Source: Sulfurimonadaceae bacterium
Lineage (GTDB): Bacteria > Campylobacterota > Campylobacteria > Campylobacterales > Sulfurimonadaceae
Direction: 5' to 3'
NCBI GenBank assembly: GCA_016744905.1
Contig: JADGDM010000009.1
Coordinates: 1-49,303 of the forward strand
Length of the DNA stretch: 49,303 nucleotides
Of the stretch, positions 25,075-35,368 are shown one piece after another; the stretch's first letter is position 1; each line of letters starts with the position of its first letter. Both the position numbers and the translations under genes were made by a program. Below the pieces are notes generated by a model. That model was not told the origin of the DNA, did no database searches, and saw only the letters and a list, made by a program, of their open reading frames with translations.

Positions 25075-27225
25075 TTGACTCAATTAGACATTAACAAGAT
25101 TAAAAATATTAATGGGGTTGAAGAAGCCACTTCTTACCTCTTCGAATTTATACCTCAATCAGAAAAATTAACACTCGCACTTGAATTTGCAAGCATCGCA
25201 CACTCTTTACAGTTCCGTCGTAGTGGTGAGCCTTATATTGTACACCCTATTTTAGTGGCTACAATTGTTGCCTCTTTAACAGGTGATATGGCTATGGTTA
25301 TTGCGGCACTTTTACATGATGTTGTGGAAGACACTGAAATTAGTATTGAAGTTATAGAACAAAATTATGGAAAAGATGTTGCGCACCTCGTAGAAGGTTT
25401 GACAAAAATCGACAATATTCGTGATGCAGAACTCATTCCATCAAACTCAGATGAGAAATTGATTATCAGCGCGCTGACATTTAGAAAGATGCTTTTAGCA
25501 TCGATTGAAGATGTTCGTGTCTTGGTGGTTAAACTATGTGATAGATTACATAATATGATGACGCTTGATGCCTTAAGACCTGATAAACAGCATCGTATTG
25601 CAGAAGAGACCTTGGTTGTTTATGCGCCAATCGCACACCGTTTAGGTATCTCTTTTTTAAAAAATTTACTTGAAGATTTTAGTTTTCAGTACCTTTTCCC
25701 ACATGAAAAAGAGAAAATAGATCTCTACTTAGAAGAGAACTATCATGCGACAGAGTTAAAGCTTAACTCTATTTTGCAAAAGATTAATAAACTATTTTTA
25801 CTTAACGGCTTTAGTGAAGATGAATTTGAAATCATCTCTAGAGTTAAACACCGTTACTCGATTTATTTGAAAATGCAAAGAAAAGGGATTAGTATTGATG
25901 AAATACTTGACCTTTTAGCACTTCGAATTATAGTTAAAAATCCTATTGATGCCTACAGAGCATTAGGCTTGGTTCATCTAAATTATCAACCATTAAGCTC
26001 ACGTTTTAAGGATTACATTGCTATTCCTAAGGACAATGGATATCAGACGCTTCATACCAGTGTTTTTGATGAGACAGCTATATTTGAAGTACAAATTCGT
26101 ACAGAAGAGATGCATCAGACTGCTGAGTTGGGTGTTGCAGCGCATTGGAAATATAAAAGTGGTGGAAGTGATAATGTTAACCTTGATTGGTTACATAACT
26201 TACAGTTTCAAAATGAGTCTGTTGAAGATTTTTATGAGTTAATTAAAAATGATCTTTATAGTGAAGATATCAGTGTCTTCTCTCCACGGGGTAAGGCATA
26301 TACTCTGCCACGTGGCGCGCTGGCACTTGATTTTGCTTACGCAGTACATTCAGAAGTGGGTGACTGTGCGCAAGGTTGTTTAATCAACAAAGAAAAAGCC
26401 AGTCTTTTAAGCGAACTTCAAAATGGAGATATTGTCAAAATAGATGTGTCACATAGTGAAATAACGCGCTGTTCATGGATTGATTCAGTTAAAACTTCAC
26501 GAGCAAAATCACATATGAAGATGACTTGTAATAACCGTATTAATGCTATTGACAGTGAAAGTGCGGTAAATATTCTTGCGACTATTATGGGATTTAAATC
26601 CAGTGACGTTGAACAGTGGTTGATAGAGCAAAACTGTGATGAATTCTCTTACTCTGCAGCACGTGATGTTGATCGTCTTCGTGAAATGGTCTCTAAGTAT
26701 CTCGAAAGTGTTCGTGGGCATAGTCGCTTTCCAGAGTTTTTTACGCGCAATAGATTTAAGCTTAAAGAATACAGTTTTAATTCACTTGAAGTATATTCCA
26801 ATCAAAAAATAAATGATATGGTTTTTGATTACTGTTGTCACCCTAAAAAAGGGGATGAAGTTGTGGCTTTTTTAGAAAATGGCAAGGCACATGTCCATCA
26901 TAAAATGTGTCAAAATGCTTCTAAAATGATGGAACAACATCGTGATATGCTTTTTGTCAATTGGAAAAGACAGAACAGCTATCATTATCATATTATAATT
27001 AGTATGCATAATGCGAAAGGTGCTTTGGCAGAAATCTTGACACATTTAGCGAAACATGGTTTAGATATTATGACCATAGAACTTGGTAAAGAGAAGGCTG
27101 AACATGTCAAATACTGTGAGATAGAATTCCAGAGTTCAGAAGCAGATATTAACCAACTGCGCGGTAGAATCGAAAACAAAACTAAAATCATCTCATTTAT
27201 TAGAACAGATGATGCTTATAGATAA
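25075..27225 (+). CDS. spoT: Bifunctional (p)ppGpp synthetase/hydrolase
   Basis: A 716-residue RelA/SpoT homologue that makes and breaks the stringent-response alarmone. The hydrolase HD domain is intact (His57, His81-Asp82 in LLHDVVEDT, later KLCDRLHNM). The synthetase domain shows RVKHRYSIYLKMQRKG and RFKDYIAIPKDNGYQTLHT. TGS (VFSPRGKAYTLPRGALALDFAYAVH, about residues 400-425) and a C-terminal ACT domain (about 640-716) complete it. Translation starts at TTG (25075) after AAAGG; no ATG fits. As the only such gene typical of this phylum it is probably the sole long RSH enzyme. Confidence 0.95.
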   Translation: MTQLDINKIKNINGVEEATSYLFEFIPQSEKLTLALEFASIAHSLQFRRSGEPYIVHPILVATIVASLTGDMAMVIAALLHDVVEDTEISIEVIEQNYGKDVAHLVEGLTKIDNIRDAELIPSNSDEKLIISALTFRKMLLASIEDVRVLVVKLCDRLHNMMTLDALRPDKQHRIAEETLVVYAPIAHRLGISFLKNLLEDFSFQYLFPHEKEKIDLYLEENYHATELKLNSILQKINKLFLLNGFSEDEFEIISRVKHRYSIYLKMQRKGISIDEILDLLALRIIVKNPIDAYRALGLVHLNYQPLSSRFKDYIAIPKDNGYQTLHTSVFDETAIFEVQIRTEEMHQTAELGVAAHWKYKSGGSDNVNLDWLHNLQFQNESVEDFYELIKNDLYSEDISVFSPRGKAYTLPRGALALDFAYAVHSEVGDCAQGCLINKEKASLLSELQNGDIVKIDVSHSEITRCSWIDSVKTSRAKSHMKMTCNNRINAIDSESAVNILATIMGFKSSDVEQWLIEQNCDEFSYSAARDVDRLREMVSKYLESVRGHSRFPEFFTRNRFKLKEYSFNSLEVYSNQKINDMVFDYCCHPKKGDEVVAFLENGKAHVHHKMCQNASKMMEQHRDMLFVNWKRQNSYHYHIIISMHNAKGALAEILTHLAKHGLDIMTIELGKEKAEHVKYCEIEFQSSEADINQLRGRIENKTKIISFIRTDDAYR

Positions 27226-27246
27226 AATTGAATATAGAGGACAAAG

Positions 27247-28446
27247 ATGTTAGAAGAAGCTTTACAAGAGATATCACGCGGTAGTAGTGAGATTATTGAT
27301 AATGAAAGAGTTGAAAAACTGGTTAAGAGATTTTTAGAAACAGGTGAAACTTATACAGTTAAAGCGGGTTTTGATCCCACCGCTCCTGACCTACATTTAG
27401 GACATACGGTACTGTTACAAAAACTGGCAGCTTTTCAAAAATTTGGGGGACGTATTCAGTTCCTCATCGGTGATTTTACAGCACAAATCGGAGATCCAAC
27501 AGGTAAAAGTGAGACCAGAAAACAACTGACACCTGAAAAAATTAAAGAAAATTCAGTGAGTTATACTGAGCAAGTATTTAAGATTTTAGATAGAGAAAAA
27601 ACTGAGGTCGTTTTTAATTCAGAATGGATAAATCCCCTTGGAGCGGTAGGTATGCTGGAATTAACTACACAGTATAATGTAGCGCGTATGCTTGAGCGTG
27701 ATGACTTTGAGAAACGATACAAAGGTGGTGTTCCTATCTCTGTCTCAGAGTTTATCTATCCACTTCTTCAAGGTTATGATAGTGTGTTTTTAAAAAGTGA
27801 TATAGAGATTGGTGGAACAGATCAAAAGTTCAACCTATTAATGGGCCGTCATCTTCAGCGCGCTTATGAAGTTGGTAAAGAACAAGCGGTCTTAATGATG
27901 CCAATTTTAGAAGGTCTTGATGGTGTTCAGAAGATGTCTAAGAGTCTAAACAATTATATTGGGGTCAATGATGAAGCCAATGATATGTTTGGTAAAATCC
28001 TTAGTATCTCTGATGATTTGATGTGGAGATATTATGAGCTTTTAAGTTCAAAATCACTCACCGAAATTGCTGAAATTAAAGCAGGCGTGGATAATTCTAG
28101 CCTACATCCGAAAAAAGTGAAAGAATCTTTAGCACTTGAAATAGTTGAGCGTTTTCATTCGAAAGAGCTCGCAGATGGAGCGAAGATCGAGTTTGAAAAA
28201 GTTCACGCTAAAAGTCAGATTCCAACAGATATTGCCGAGTTTGAACTTGAGGGTCCAATTTGGATAGCAAAAGCGTTACAAGAGTGTAAAATTTCACCAT
28301 CAACTTCTCAATCTCGCAGAGATATTAAGCAAGGTGCTGTTAAAATAGACCAAATCAAAGTAGAAGATGAGCAACTCCAGTTAGAAACTGGTGAGTATAT
28401 TCTACAAGTTGGAAAAAGAAAATTTGCAAAAGCAAAGGTAAAATAA
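27247..28446 (+). CDS. tyrS: Tyrosyl-tRNA synthetase
   Basis: A 399-residue class I aminoacyl-tRNA synthetase. The HIGH-type motif is PDLHLGHTV (about 46-54), the ATP loop is KMSKSLNN (about 228-235), and the final ~60 residues form an S4 RNA-binding domain (SPSTSQSRRDIKQGAVKI). This is the TyrRS-TyrZ type found in many proteobacteria. It follows spoT by 21 bp with AGAGGA before the ATG, and its stop overlaps the next gene as TAATG. Confidence 0.96.
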   Translation: MLEEALQEISRGSSEIIDNERVEKLVKRFLETGETYTVKAGFDPTAPDLHLGHTVLLQKLAAFQKFGGRIQFLIGDFTAQIGDPTGKSETRKQLTPEKIKENSVSYTEQVFKILDREKTEVVFNSEWINPLGAVGMLELTTQYNVARMLERDDFEKRYKGGVPISVSEFIYPLLQGYDSVFLKSDIEIGGTDQKFNLLMGRHLQRAYEVGKEQAVLMMPILEGLDGVQKMSKSLNNYIGVNDEANDMFGKILSISDDLMWRYYELLSSKSLTEIAEIKAGVDNSSLHPKKVKESLALEIVERFHSKELADGAKIEFEKVHAKSQIPTDIAEFELEGPIWIAKALQECKISPSTSQSRRDIKQGAVKIDQIKVEDEQLQLETGEYILQVGKRKFAKAKVK

Positions 28447-29537
28447 TGAATTTTGAAGCACTTAAAATTGGAAAATACACTATCCCTAAGCCTATCGTTC
28501 AAGGTGGTATGGGTGTTGGTATCTCTTGGTCAGGTTTAGCAGGAAATGTATCTAAACAAGGTGGATTAGGTGTTTTAAGTTCAGTAGGTACAGGGTATTA
28601 TAAAAACAAAGAGCTAACTGGAAAGTTGGTTTCAGGTCGTCCACTTGATGCAGCAAACTTTTATTCTAAAGATGCTTTTGTTCAAATGGTAAAAGATGCT
28701 CGTGACATTTGTGGTGATGCTCCAATCGCAGCTAATGTTCTTTATGCAAGCGTTGATTATGGACGTATAGTTAAAGATGCTTGTGAAGCAGGTGTAAATA
28801 TCATTATCACAGGTGCGGGCCTTCCAACTAATATGCCTGAGTTTACAGAAGGTTATCCTGAGGTTGCTCTAGTGCCTATTATCTCTTCAGCAAAAGCACT
28901 TAAAATTATCTGTAAAAGATGGCAAAAACGTTATAACAGATTGCCAGACGCCGTTATTTTAGAAGGTCCTAAAAGTGGTGGTCATCAAGGTTTTACCTAT
29001 GAGCAATGTACGATGCCAGAAAATCAGCTAGAAGTTCTAGTGGAGCCAGTTGTAGCAGAGGCTGCAAATTGGGGTGGAATTCCTGTTATCGCTGCTGGTG
29101 GTATTTGGGATAAAAATGACATCGAAGAGATGATGGGGTTAGGTGCACAAGGTGTTCAGATGGGTACACGTTTTATCGGTACACATGAATGTGACGCACA
29201 TGCTAATTTCAAAAAAGTAATCATTGAGTGTAAAGAAGAAGATATTGAATTGATGGGATCCCCTGTTGGATATCCAGCGCGTGGTGTTCGTACAAACCTT
29301 ACAGGTCTTATTGACACACGTACAGGTCCAGATATCAAATGTATCTCAAATTGTGTTGCCCCTTGTAATCGTGGGGTTGAAGCAAAAGAAGTTGGTTTTT
29401 GTATCGCTGATCGTTTAAGTGATGCCTATCTTGGAAATGAAGAGTTGGGTCTTTTCTTTACGGGAACAAATGGATATAGAGTAAAAGAACTTATCTCTGT
29501 TGAAGAACTAATGAACAAACTTACACAGGGCGAATAA
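28446..29537 (+). CDS. NPD family flavin oxidoreductase
   Basis: A 363-residue FMN-dependent TIM-barrel protein of the nitronate monooxygenase (2-nitropropane dioxygenase) family. PIVQGGMGVGISWSGLAG (about 15-32), EGPKSGGHQGF (about 174-184), VIAAGGIWD and GAQGVQMGTRF (about 234-244) are the flavin- and phosphate-binding landmarks. Nitronate oxidation is the textbook activity, but many members have other, unknown substrates. Near the C terminus, CISNCVAPC (about 299-307) and another Cys around residue 319 make an unusual cysteine group that could bind metal or be structural. It is coupled to tyrS by a one-base overlap and lies 6 bp before the amidase gene. Confidence 0.88.
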   Translation: MNFEALKIGKYTIPKPIVQGGMGVGISWSGLAGNVSKQGGLGVLSSVGTGYYKNKELTGKLVSGRPLDAANFYSKDAFVQMVKDARDICGDAPIAANVLYASVDYGRIVKDACEAGVNIIITGAGLPTNMPEFTEGYPEVALVPIISSAKALKIICKRWQKRYNRLPDAVILEGPKSGGHQGFTYEQCTMPENQLEVLVEPVVAEAANWGGIPVIAAGGIWDKNDIEEMMGLGAQGVQMGTRFIGTHECDAHANFKKVIIECKEEDIELMGSPVGYPARGVRTNLTGLIDTRTGPDIKCISNCVAPCNRGVEAKEVGFCIADRLSDAYLGNEELGLFFTGTNGYRVKELISVEELMNKLTQGE

Positions 29538-29543
29538 GCGTAA

Positions 29544-30953
29544 ATGCTTCGCCTCTGGCTCTTTTTAACCCTTCTCTTTTTATCCTTACATGCGATAACT
29601 AATCAAGAGATACTACAGCGCGCTGATGTGTCTGCTAAAAGTAACTCTAAGAGTGATAATTCTCGTGCCTACAATGATTACAAAAATCTTTATCTCCGCT
29701 CTATTATGAAAAATAACGAAGTTCTTAAAGTATCATCATTACGTGGAATTGTAAAAATGGGTAAGCGTTTACACATCGATGTAGCACGATATGAGAGTGA
29801 GTTAAAAACGCTGGATAAAAAGAAAGTTGAGAAAAAAAAGACAAATGTAATAAAACCTAAAAAAGTACCACCTAAAAAAAAGACTAACGCATCAAAGTCT
29901 AATAAAAAAGTACAGATAAAATCTTTACATAAGTTAAAATCATTACGTTGGAAAGATGGGCGTATTGTTCTTAAGTTTGATAAAAATTTAAAACAACATC
30001 ATGTAAATTATTTTAAACTCTATGATAAAAAGAAAAAACGTTATCGCTACATTTTTGATATAAAACCCTCTATGATCACTTCAAGACAAACTTTAAAACA
30101 TAAAGATCTTAAACGAATATCTTTGGCGCAGTATAAACCTGACACTTTACGTCTAGTGATAGAAAATGATAAAAAAATTAAAGTAAACTTTAAAAGAGAT
30201 CATGAACTTTTAGTCATTAATTTAGGTCTGAGTAATGTTCAGTCACCAAGGTCTGTATCAAACAAGCCGCTTAGAAATGATAAACGTATTATTGTTATCG
30301 ATCCAGGTCATGGGGGAAAAGATCCCGGGGCTGTTGGATATAAAAAATACAGAGAAAAAATAGTGGTGATGCAAGTGGCTGCTAAACTTACTAAGATTCT
30401 TAAGCGCGCTGGGCACACAGTTTATTTGACACGATCTTCAGATAAATTTATAAAACTTAAAAATAGAACAAAATTGGCCAATAATAAAAATGCAGATATC
30501 TTTGTCTCTATTCATGCCAATGCTGTGCCAAAGCGAAATGCAAAAAAAGCGCATGGAATAGAGACATACTTTCTCTCTCCTGCGCGTTCAAAACGTTCTC
30601 AAAATGCTGCGGCTAAAGAGAACTCTGCGGATTTAAGTGCGATGAATACCTATGGAAAACAGAGTTTTCTAAACTTTTTAAGTCGAGAGAAAATATTGGC
30701 TTCTAATAAGTTGGCTATTGACCTTCAACAAGGAATGCTTTCCAAGGTGAAGAAACAATATAAAATCAAAGATGGTGGAGTTAGACCAGGACCATTTTGG
30801 GTTCTAGTTGGTGCCCAAATGCCAGCAGTATTGGTTGAAATTGGATTTATAAGTCATCCAACAGAAGCAAAAAAAATGGTTAATAGAAAGTACCAAGACC
30901 AGTTGGCTCAAGGTCTTGCGGAGGGAATAGAACGATATTTTCGAAAGAATTAA
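29544..30953 (+). CDS. N-acetylmuramoyl-L-alanine amidase (AmiC type)
   Basis: A 469-residue exported murein hydrolase. A signal peptide (LWLFLTLLFLSLHA) is followed by a lysine-rich linker, an AMIN domain (about 130-230) that targets peptidoglycan or the septum, and an Amidase_3 catalytic domain (about 248-469). Zinc ligands are the His of VIDPGHGGKDPGA, the Glu of YREK and the His of SIHANAV; the catalytic Glu is in VEIGFISHP. It splits daughter cells by cleaving the lactyl-alanine amide bond. No clear ribosome binding site precedes the ATG, so it is likely coupled to the upstream gene. Confidence 0.9.
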   Translation: MLRLWLFLTLLFLSLHAITNQEILQRADVSAKSNSKSDNSRAYNDYKNLYLRSIMKNNEVLKVSSLRGIVKMGKRLHIDVARYESELKTLDKKKVEKKKTNVIKPKKVPPKKKTNASKSNKKVQIKSLHKLKSLRWKDGRIVLKFDKNLKQHHVNYFKLYDKKKKRYRYIFDIKPSMITSRQTLKHKDLKRISLAQYKPDTLRLVIENDKKIKVNFKRDHELLVINLGLSNVQSPRSVSNKPLRNDKRIIVIDPGHGGKDPGAVGYKKYREKIVVMQVAAKLTKILKRAGHTVYLTRSSDKFIKLKNRTKLANNKNADIFVSIHANAVPKRNAKKAHGIETYFLSPARSKRSQNAAAKENSADLSAMNTYGKQSFLNFLSREKILASNKLAIDLQQGMLSKVKKQYKIKDGGVRPGPFWVLVGAQMPAVLVEIGFISHPTEAKKMVNRKYQDQLAQGLAEGIERYFRKN

Positions 30954-30967
30954 AGCCCTTAGGCTTT
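30952..30967. terminator. Convergent hairpin containing both stop codons
   Basis: AAAGCC, loop CTTA, GGCTTT. The hairpin spans the last bases of the amidase stop and the stop and last codons of the convergent DHH gene, giving a compact bidirectional element in a 5-bp intergenic space. The T run is only the three bases of the stem, so efficiency is unsure. Confidence 0.45.
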
Positions 30968-32032
30968 GAATTCTAACTTACCTGCTACAGACTCACATCT
31001 GTCAATTAAAGATTGAATCTGTTTCTTCACTAAAGAGTATCTAAACTGCTCTTTAAAGCCTTGAATACGACCTCCTGATGCATTAGGATGTCCTCCACCT
31101 TTTGCCCACTCACCAGCGATAATAGATACATCTACCTTATTATTTGCGCGCAGACTCATCGTTCCTCTAGGACTGATATCTACAATAAAGTCATAATCAT
31201 CATCATACTTGGTTAAAAAGCCATTTCCAATGATTGAAGTATTTCCAATTCCGTACGATAAAAATCCTCTATACCCTTTATAGTATATGGTCATATCAGA
31301 ACGTTTCTCACCAAAAAGTTTGACGATGAAAGCAGTTGCTAGATTATCTAAGGTATTATCAGCATCAACTCTATAGTACTCTTTTTTCATTTTATGAATT
31401 TTTTCATCAAGTAAAATTGGAGCATTTGCTTCATTAACCATCATGGCTGCTTGTTCAAGTAGAGTGAGTTTGTATTTTCTATCTTGTGTTGAAAAAACGA
31501 CACGACTAAGTTCACGTGTTTCAGTGACAAGACGCATACAGACCTTACCATACTCAAAGTTTTCAACTTCATCTTGATGCCAAAGATCCACAGCATTTAC
31601 AACATCAACAAACTTAGCCAACCAAGTAGAGTCCTCTAGCTCAAAATGCTCTTTAGCATACTCATACACTATTTTAGTTGCACAGCGTGCTGTATCTAGA
31701 TAATACCATTCATACTTGTCTGCAGATACTTGTCCACTTCCATGATGATCAAGGAGCTTGATTTTAACACTACGTGCGCCTTGATTTAAGCTCTCCACAT
31801 CTCTGTTTAACATTCTTGACTCATCAGGTGTAAGATTCAAGTCTGAGATTAGGATGAGAGCATCTTCTTTAGTCGCTTTAATTGCTTCTAAAATTTCATC
31901 AATTCGTGCAGGAACTTCGGCTCCATAGTTGGCATTAAAGCTTGTGATCTCATAGGGAGTGTACTGCATAACAAGTTGGCATGAATAGCCATCTAGGTCG
32001 ATGTGTGATAGGTGATAGATATGTGGTTTCAA
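30959..32032 (-). CDS. DHH/DHHA1 phosphoesterase (NrnA-like)
   Basis: A 357-residue cytosolic phosphoesterase. Metal-binding motifs are HIDLDGYSC (about 10-18), an Asp in ISDLNLTPDE (about 62-71) and LDHHGSG (about 93-99); the DHHA1 substrate motif GGGHPNASGG is near residue 313. Relatives degrade nanoRNA, pAp or cyclic-dinucleotide products. The gene next to flhA in Helicobacter pylori belongs to the same superfamily, so the linkage is conserved. The start is TTG at 32032, supported by AAAGGA 8-9 nt upstream. It follows flhA by 23 bp. Confidence 0.88.
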   Translation of the reverse strand: MKPHIYHLSHIDLDGYSCQLVMQYTPYEITSFNANYGAEVPARIDEILEAIKATKEDALILISDLNLTPDESRMLNRDVESLNQGARSVKIKLLDHHGSGQVSADKYEWYYLDTARCATKIVYEYAKEHFELEDSTWLAKFVDVVNAVDLWHQDEVENFEYGKVCMRLVTETRELSRVVFSTQDRKYKLTLLEQAAMMVNEANAPILLDEKIHKMKKEYYRVDADNTLDNLATAFIVKLFGEKRSDMTIYYKGYRGFLSYGIGNTSIIGNGFLTKYDDDYDFIVDISPRGTMSLRANNKVDVSIIAGEWAKGGGHPNASGGRIQGFKEQFRYSLVKKQIQSLIDRCESVAGKLEFKA

Positions 32033-32055
32033 AAATATTTCCTTTTGTATTTAAT

Positions 32056-34263
32056 TTATGATTGTAAAGTAATAGAACCCATGACTTCAAATTTTGCATT
32101 AGAGTCAATTTCTGCATGAGAAAGAGTGATGACATCTAGGCTAAATCGTTCATAGATCTCTGCCAATGATTTTCTAAGTTGTGGATCAACGATAATAACA
32201 ACAGGAGAGACATTACGTTGAAGTAACTCGGTTGCCTTTTCACTGGTGACTTGGATAAGTTGATTGATTTCTCCAACACTGAGCATCAGGTTCCTCACTC
32301 CATCACGCTCTTGGAGTTTTTCTAAGAGGCCTTGTTCACTTTGTGTATCAAAGGTAAGTAGTCGAATAACACCCTCTTCATTTTTATACATATTGGTGAT
32401 GATACGTGAAAGTTTAGCGCGCACTTGTTCAGTAATTATATCTACATTCTTTGTATATTCTGCAACATCTGCAATGGTTTCAAAGATAGTAAGCATATCT
32501 TTAAGAGGAATGTTCTCTCGAAGTAGTGCTTTAAAAACACGCTGAATAAGTCCTACATTCGCTACCTTAAGTAGATCATCAACGATAACAGGAAAGTCAT
32601 CACGTATTTTATCAATAAGTGTTTGTGTCTCTTGCCGTGTTAACAGATCTTCAGCGTACTTCTTCACCAACTCACTCATATGTGTTGAAATAACAGTTGC
32701 AGGATCAACAACAGTGTATCCATTCATGATGGCATCTTCTTTTAGCGCTGGATTAATCCATAATGCGTCAAGGCCAAAGGCAGGCTCTTTTGTCGGACTA
32801 CCTTCTATATCTCCTGTAGCCATACCGGAGTCCATGGCTAAAAATTTATCTGGCTGAATATCGCCTCTGCCAATATCAACACCCTTAAGAAGGATTTCAT
32901 AGTTGTCTGGTTGAAGGTGTAAGTTATCTCGAATACGTACTTGTGGCATTAAAAAACCGAAGTCACTGGCTATTTTACGGCGCATTGAGCGGATACGTTC
33001 TAAGAGATCGCCCCCTTGATTGGAATCGGCGAGTTTAATAAGTTGATAACCAAGGGTGAGTTCCAACATCTCTACTTTTAAGATATCATCCAGTGCACTC
33101 TCTTCTTCTTTAGCAATCTGTTCAGGTGATTTTTTAGGCGCAGCTGCTGGTACACTGGATGTTGGAGTAACTGGATTACCACTGGCATCAACCTTTGGTG
33201 CTGCTGCTTTTTTATCACTAACATCTTGTTTTACTTCTTGAAGTAGGGTGAATTCACCACGTTGATATTTATACAAAGCGTAACCAAGAGAGAGGAATAT
33301 TAGACCAACAAAGCCCATCGAAAGAGTAGGTAGACCAGGGACCAAGCCAAAGATAATCATAATAAACCCGACAATAATCATGGTTTTAGCATTACCAATT
33401 AACTGATCAACTGTTCCATCAGCAAAACTTGATCCATCATCACTTGAACGCGTAATCATAATACCGGTGGCTGTTGACATTATCAGTGCTGGAATTTGAG
33501 AGACCAAACCATCACCAATGGTTAAAATAGTAAAAATAGAAGCACTTTGTGAAACAGTCATATCATGTTGAAAAACACCAATTAAAAATCCAGCGATGAT
33601 ATTAATTAGCGTAATGATAATTCCAGCAACGGCGTCACCTTTTACGAATTTAGAAGAACCATCCATTGCTCCATAAAAGTTAGCATCTTGTAAGATACTT
33701 GCACGACGCTCTTTGGCCTCTTTATCATCAATAAGTCCTGCATTTAAATCTGCATCAATGGCCATCTGTTTACCAGGCATTGCATCGAGAGTAAAACGCG
33801 CTGCAACTTCGGCAACTCTACCAGAACCTTTCGTAATAACCATAAAGTTAATTAAAACTAAGATGAGGAAAATAATAATACCAATAACCATATTTCCGCC
33901 AACAACAAAGTCACCAAAACTTGAGATGATAGAACTGACTGCGTCAGGCCCTTCATTCCCATGAGAGAGAATCATCCTTGTTGTAGCAATATTAAGTGAA
34001 AGTCTAAATAGGGTTACAATAAGTATAAGGGTAGGAAATGTGGTTAGATCAGTTGGTCTTGGTATATATAAAGAGATCAGAATGATTAAAATTGAGAGTG
34101 CTATTGAAATGGTAAGCATAAAGTCTAAGATCGCACCGGGTAAAGGAACAATAATAATTGCCAAAACTGCAATTACAAAAAATACAACACTAAGGTCTTT
34201 CGACTGTATTATAAGGTTGAGTAATCTTTTAACGGGATCAGTTATTGACTTGTTTTTTGACAA
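32056..34263 (-). CDS. flhA: Flagellar export apparatus protein FlhA
   Basis: A 735-residue membrane component of the flagellar type III export gate. The N-terminal ~330 residues have about eight transmembrane helices and the FHIPEP-family block [16 protein letters not shown] (about 88-103) and [31 protein letters not shown] (about 146-176). A Pro/Ala-rich linker (about 340-385) leads to the cytosolic ring domain. The likely start is TTG at 34263, 2 bp after the rrf2 stop, with only a weak AAGAA upstream, so translational coupling is probable. In Campylobacterota FlhA also feeds the FlgSR/sigma-54 checkpoint (family knowledge). Confidence 0.95.
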   Translation of the reverse strand: MSKNKSITDPVKRLLNLIIQSKDLSVVFFVIAVLAIIIVPLPGAILDFMLTISIALSILIILISLYIPRPTDLTTFPTLILIVTLFRLSLNIATTRMILSHGNEGPDAVSSIISSFGDFVVGGNMVIGIIIFLILVLINFMVITKGSGRVAEVAARFTLDAMPGKQMAIDADLNAGLIDDKEAKERRASILQDANFYGAMDGSSKFVKGDAVAGIIITLINIIAGFLIGVFQHDMTVSQSASIFTILTIGDGLVSQIPALIMSTATGIMITRSSDDGSSFADGTVDQLIGNAKTMIIVGFIMIIFGLVPGLPTLSMGFVGLIFLSLGYALYKYQRGEFTLLQEVKQDVSDKKAAAPKVDASGNPVTPTSSVPAAAPKKSPEQIAKEEESALDDILKVEMLELTLGYQLIKLADSNQGGDLLERIRSMRRKIASDFGFLMPQVRIRDNLHLQPDNYEILLKGVDIGRGDIQPDKFLAMDSGMATGDIEGSPTKEPAFGLDALWINPALKEDAIMNGYTVVDPATVISTHMSELVKKYAEDLLTRQETQTLIDKIRDDFPVIVDDLLKVANVGLIQRVFKALLRENIPLKDMLTIFETIADVAEYTKNVDIITEQVRAKLSRIITNMYKNEEGVIRLLTFDTQSEQGLLEKLQERDGVRNLMLSVGEINQLIQVTSEKATELLQRNVSPVVIIVDPQLRKSLAEIYERFSLDVITLSHAEIDSNAKFEVMGSITLQS

Positions 34264-34265
34264 GA

Positions 34266-34670
34266 CTATTCTTCTAGTAGATTTCTTAGGGTCAAACCAT
34301 CTAAAAAGTTGTCAATTTTACCTTGAAGACGATTTAAAAATGGCCATAACCCACACGTAGATGCCTTGTCTGAAGGACAGTCACTTTGAGAAGTTGCACA
34401 GTCAAATACTTGTGGTGATTTGGCTTCTACCGCACAAAGAATACTTAGAATAGAATTGTCAAGGGTACTCTCTTTTAATGCAAATCCACCATTGACTCCT
34501 TTGAATGAGTCAATAATTTGTGCGCGCGCTAAGGCTTGAAGGATTTTAGCAAGAAAAGATCTTGATATATCAAGTTCACGTGAAAGCGTGTCCGTATCAA
34601 GTGGCTTGTCCGCTTTTGCAAGAACGATAAGAGATAAAAGAGCGTATTCACTAGCGCGTGTCATTAACAT
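34266..34670 (-). CDS. Rrf2 family transcriptional regulator
   Basis: A 134-residue winged-helix regulator. The helix-turn-helix covers about residues 25-50 ([20 protein letters not shown]) and the wing carries GVNGGFAL, both diagnostic. Cys91, Cys98 and Cys106, plus Cys79, lie where IscR/NsrR-type members bind an iron-sulfur cluster, so sensing of iron-sulfur status, oxygen or nitric oxide is plausible. It lies between divergent rpsO and flhA, an order also known from Campylobacter. AAGGA precedes the ATG at 34670; a second ATG two codons on is possible. Confidence 0.88.
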   Translation of the reverse strand: MLMTRASEYALLSLIVLAKADKPLDTDTLSRELDISRSFLAKILQALARAQIIDSFKGVNGGFALKESTLDNSILSILCAVEAKSPQVFDCATSQSDCPSDKASTCGLWPFLNRLQGKIDNFLDGLTLRNLLEE

Positions 34671-34712
34671 CTAAACTTCCTTACTTATTTAATATATTTT
34701 AAATTAGTAGAC

Positions 34713-34718
34713 ATTATA
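34713..34718 (-). promoter_or_regulatory. -10 element of the rrf2-flhA operon
   Basis: TATAAT on the minus strand within GGATATAATG, 42 nt before the rrf2 ATG. It is divergent from the rpsO -10 at 34753-34758, so the two promoters share a short AT-rich control region. Confidence 0.5.
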
Positions 34719-34752
34719 TCCTAGAAAACTTAGTTATTTAAAAATATTCTGC

Positions 34753-34758
34753 TATAAT
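34753..34758 (+). promoter_or_regulatory. -10 element of rpsO
   Basis: A perfect TATAAT 64 nt before the rpsO ATG, leaving a leader of about 55 nt in which S15 could autoregulate; no particular leader structure was established. Confidence 0.55.
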
Positions 34759-34822
34759 TCCGACCACCAAAATAGTCAACAGATGTTGCTTTGGAATTTA
34801 ATATACCAATCAGGAGGTCATT

Positions 34823-35098
34823 ATGGCTTTAGATACGGCGAAAAAAGAAACAATAGTTAAAGAGTACGGTCGCAAAGAAGGCGATACAGGTTCATCAGAA
34901 GTTCAAATTGCATTACTTTCTACAAGAATTGCAGAGTTAACTGAGCATTTAAAAATGCATAAAAAAGATCATGCTTCACGTTTAGGTCTTTTAAAATTAG
35001 TTGGACAACGTCGTCGTTTGATGCGTTACCTTAAGCGTACTCAAAAAGAGTCTTACCTTAAGCTTATTGCTGCTTTAGAAATTCGTGATAACATCTAA
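34823..35098 (+). CDS. rpsO: 30S ribosomal protein S15
   Basis: A 91-residue primary 16S rRNA-binding protein. [24 protein letters not shown] (two blocks, about 20-43) and [14 protein letters not shown] (about 58-71) are the S15 signature. A strong AGGAGG (34812-34817) precedes the ATG. A hairpin follows the stop codon. No pnp gene follows, unlike in E. coli. Confidence 0.98.
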   Translation: MALDTAKKETIVKEYGRKEGDTGSSEVQIALLSTRIAELTEHLKMHKKDHASRLGLLKLVGQRRRLMRYLKRTQKESYLKLIAALEIRDNI

Positions 35099-35109
35099 AT
35101 TTCTATCTC

Positions 35110-35133
35110 GATAGAGCGATTTATCGCTTTATC
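35110..35133 (+). terminator. rpsO terminator
   Basis: GATAGAGCGAT, a TT loop and ATCGCTTTATC give an 11-bp stem with a single G-U pair, 12 bp after the rpsO stop. The tail is AT-rich but not a clean T run. Confidence 0.55.
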
Positions 35134-35362
35134 ACATTTATTTGATACATTCCCTCTTTTAAAAAAAAACTCCGAATATTACTTCAAATTGTCTAAAATG
35201 TGATTATATTTAATTATCATAAATATTTATAATTTTATCCTTAATAGCGCCTGTTTATGGACTTTTTAGAATTTCATTTTGTAACACTACGTCTCACCAC
35301 AACAATTAAATATGATATAAATAACTCAAAATGTTAATTTTAATTTACTTTTAGAGTAAAAG

Positions 35363-35368
35363 CGATAT
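35363..35368 (+). promoter_or_regulatory. Possible sigma-28-type -10 of the chemosensory operon
   Basis: The hexamer CGATAT matches the CGATWT -10 reported for FliA-dependent genes in Campylobacter, placed 39 nt before the first ATG. A TAAA lies just upstream, but the spacing to a proper -35 is poor. This is a weak guess; no alternative sigma-70 or sigma-54 site stood out. Confidence 0.25.

Noticed and set aside
26018-26242. Small open frame inside spoT in another frame
   Set aside because: It lies within the conserved synthetase domain of spoT, has no start signal, and its sequence is an off-frame reading.
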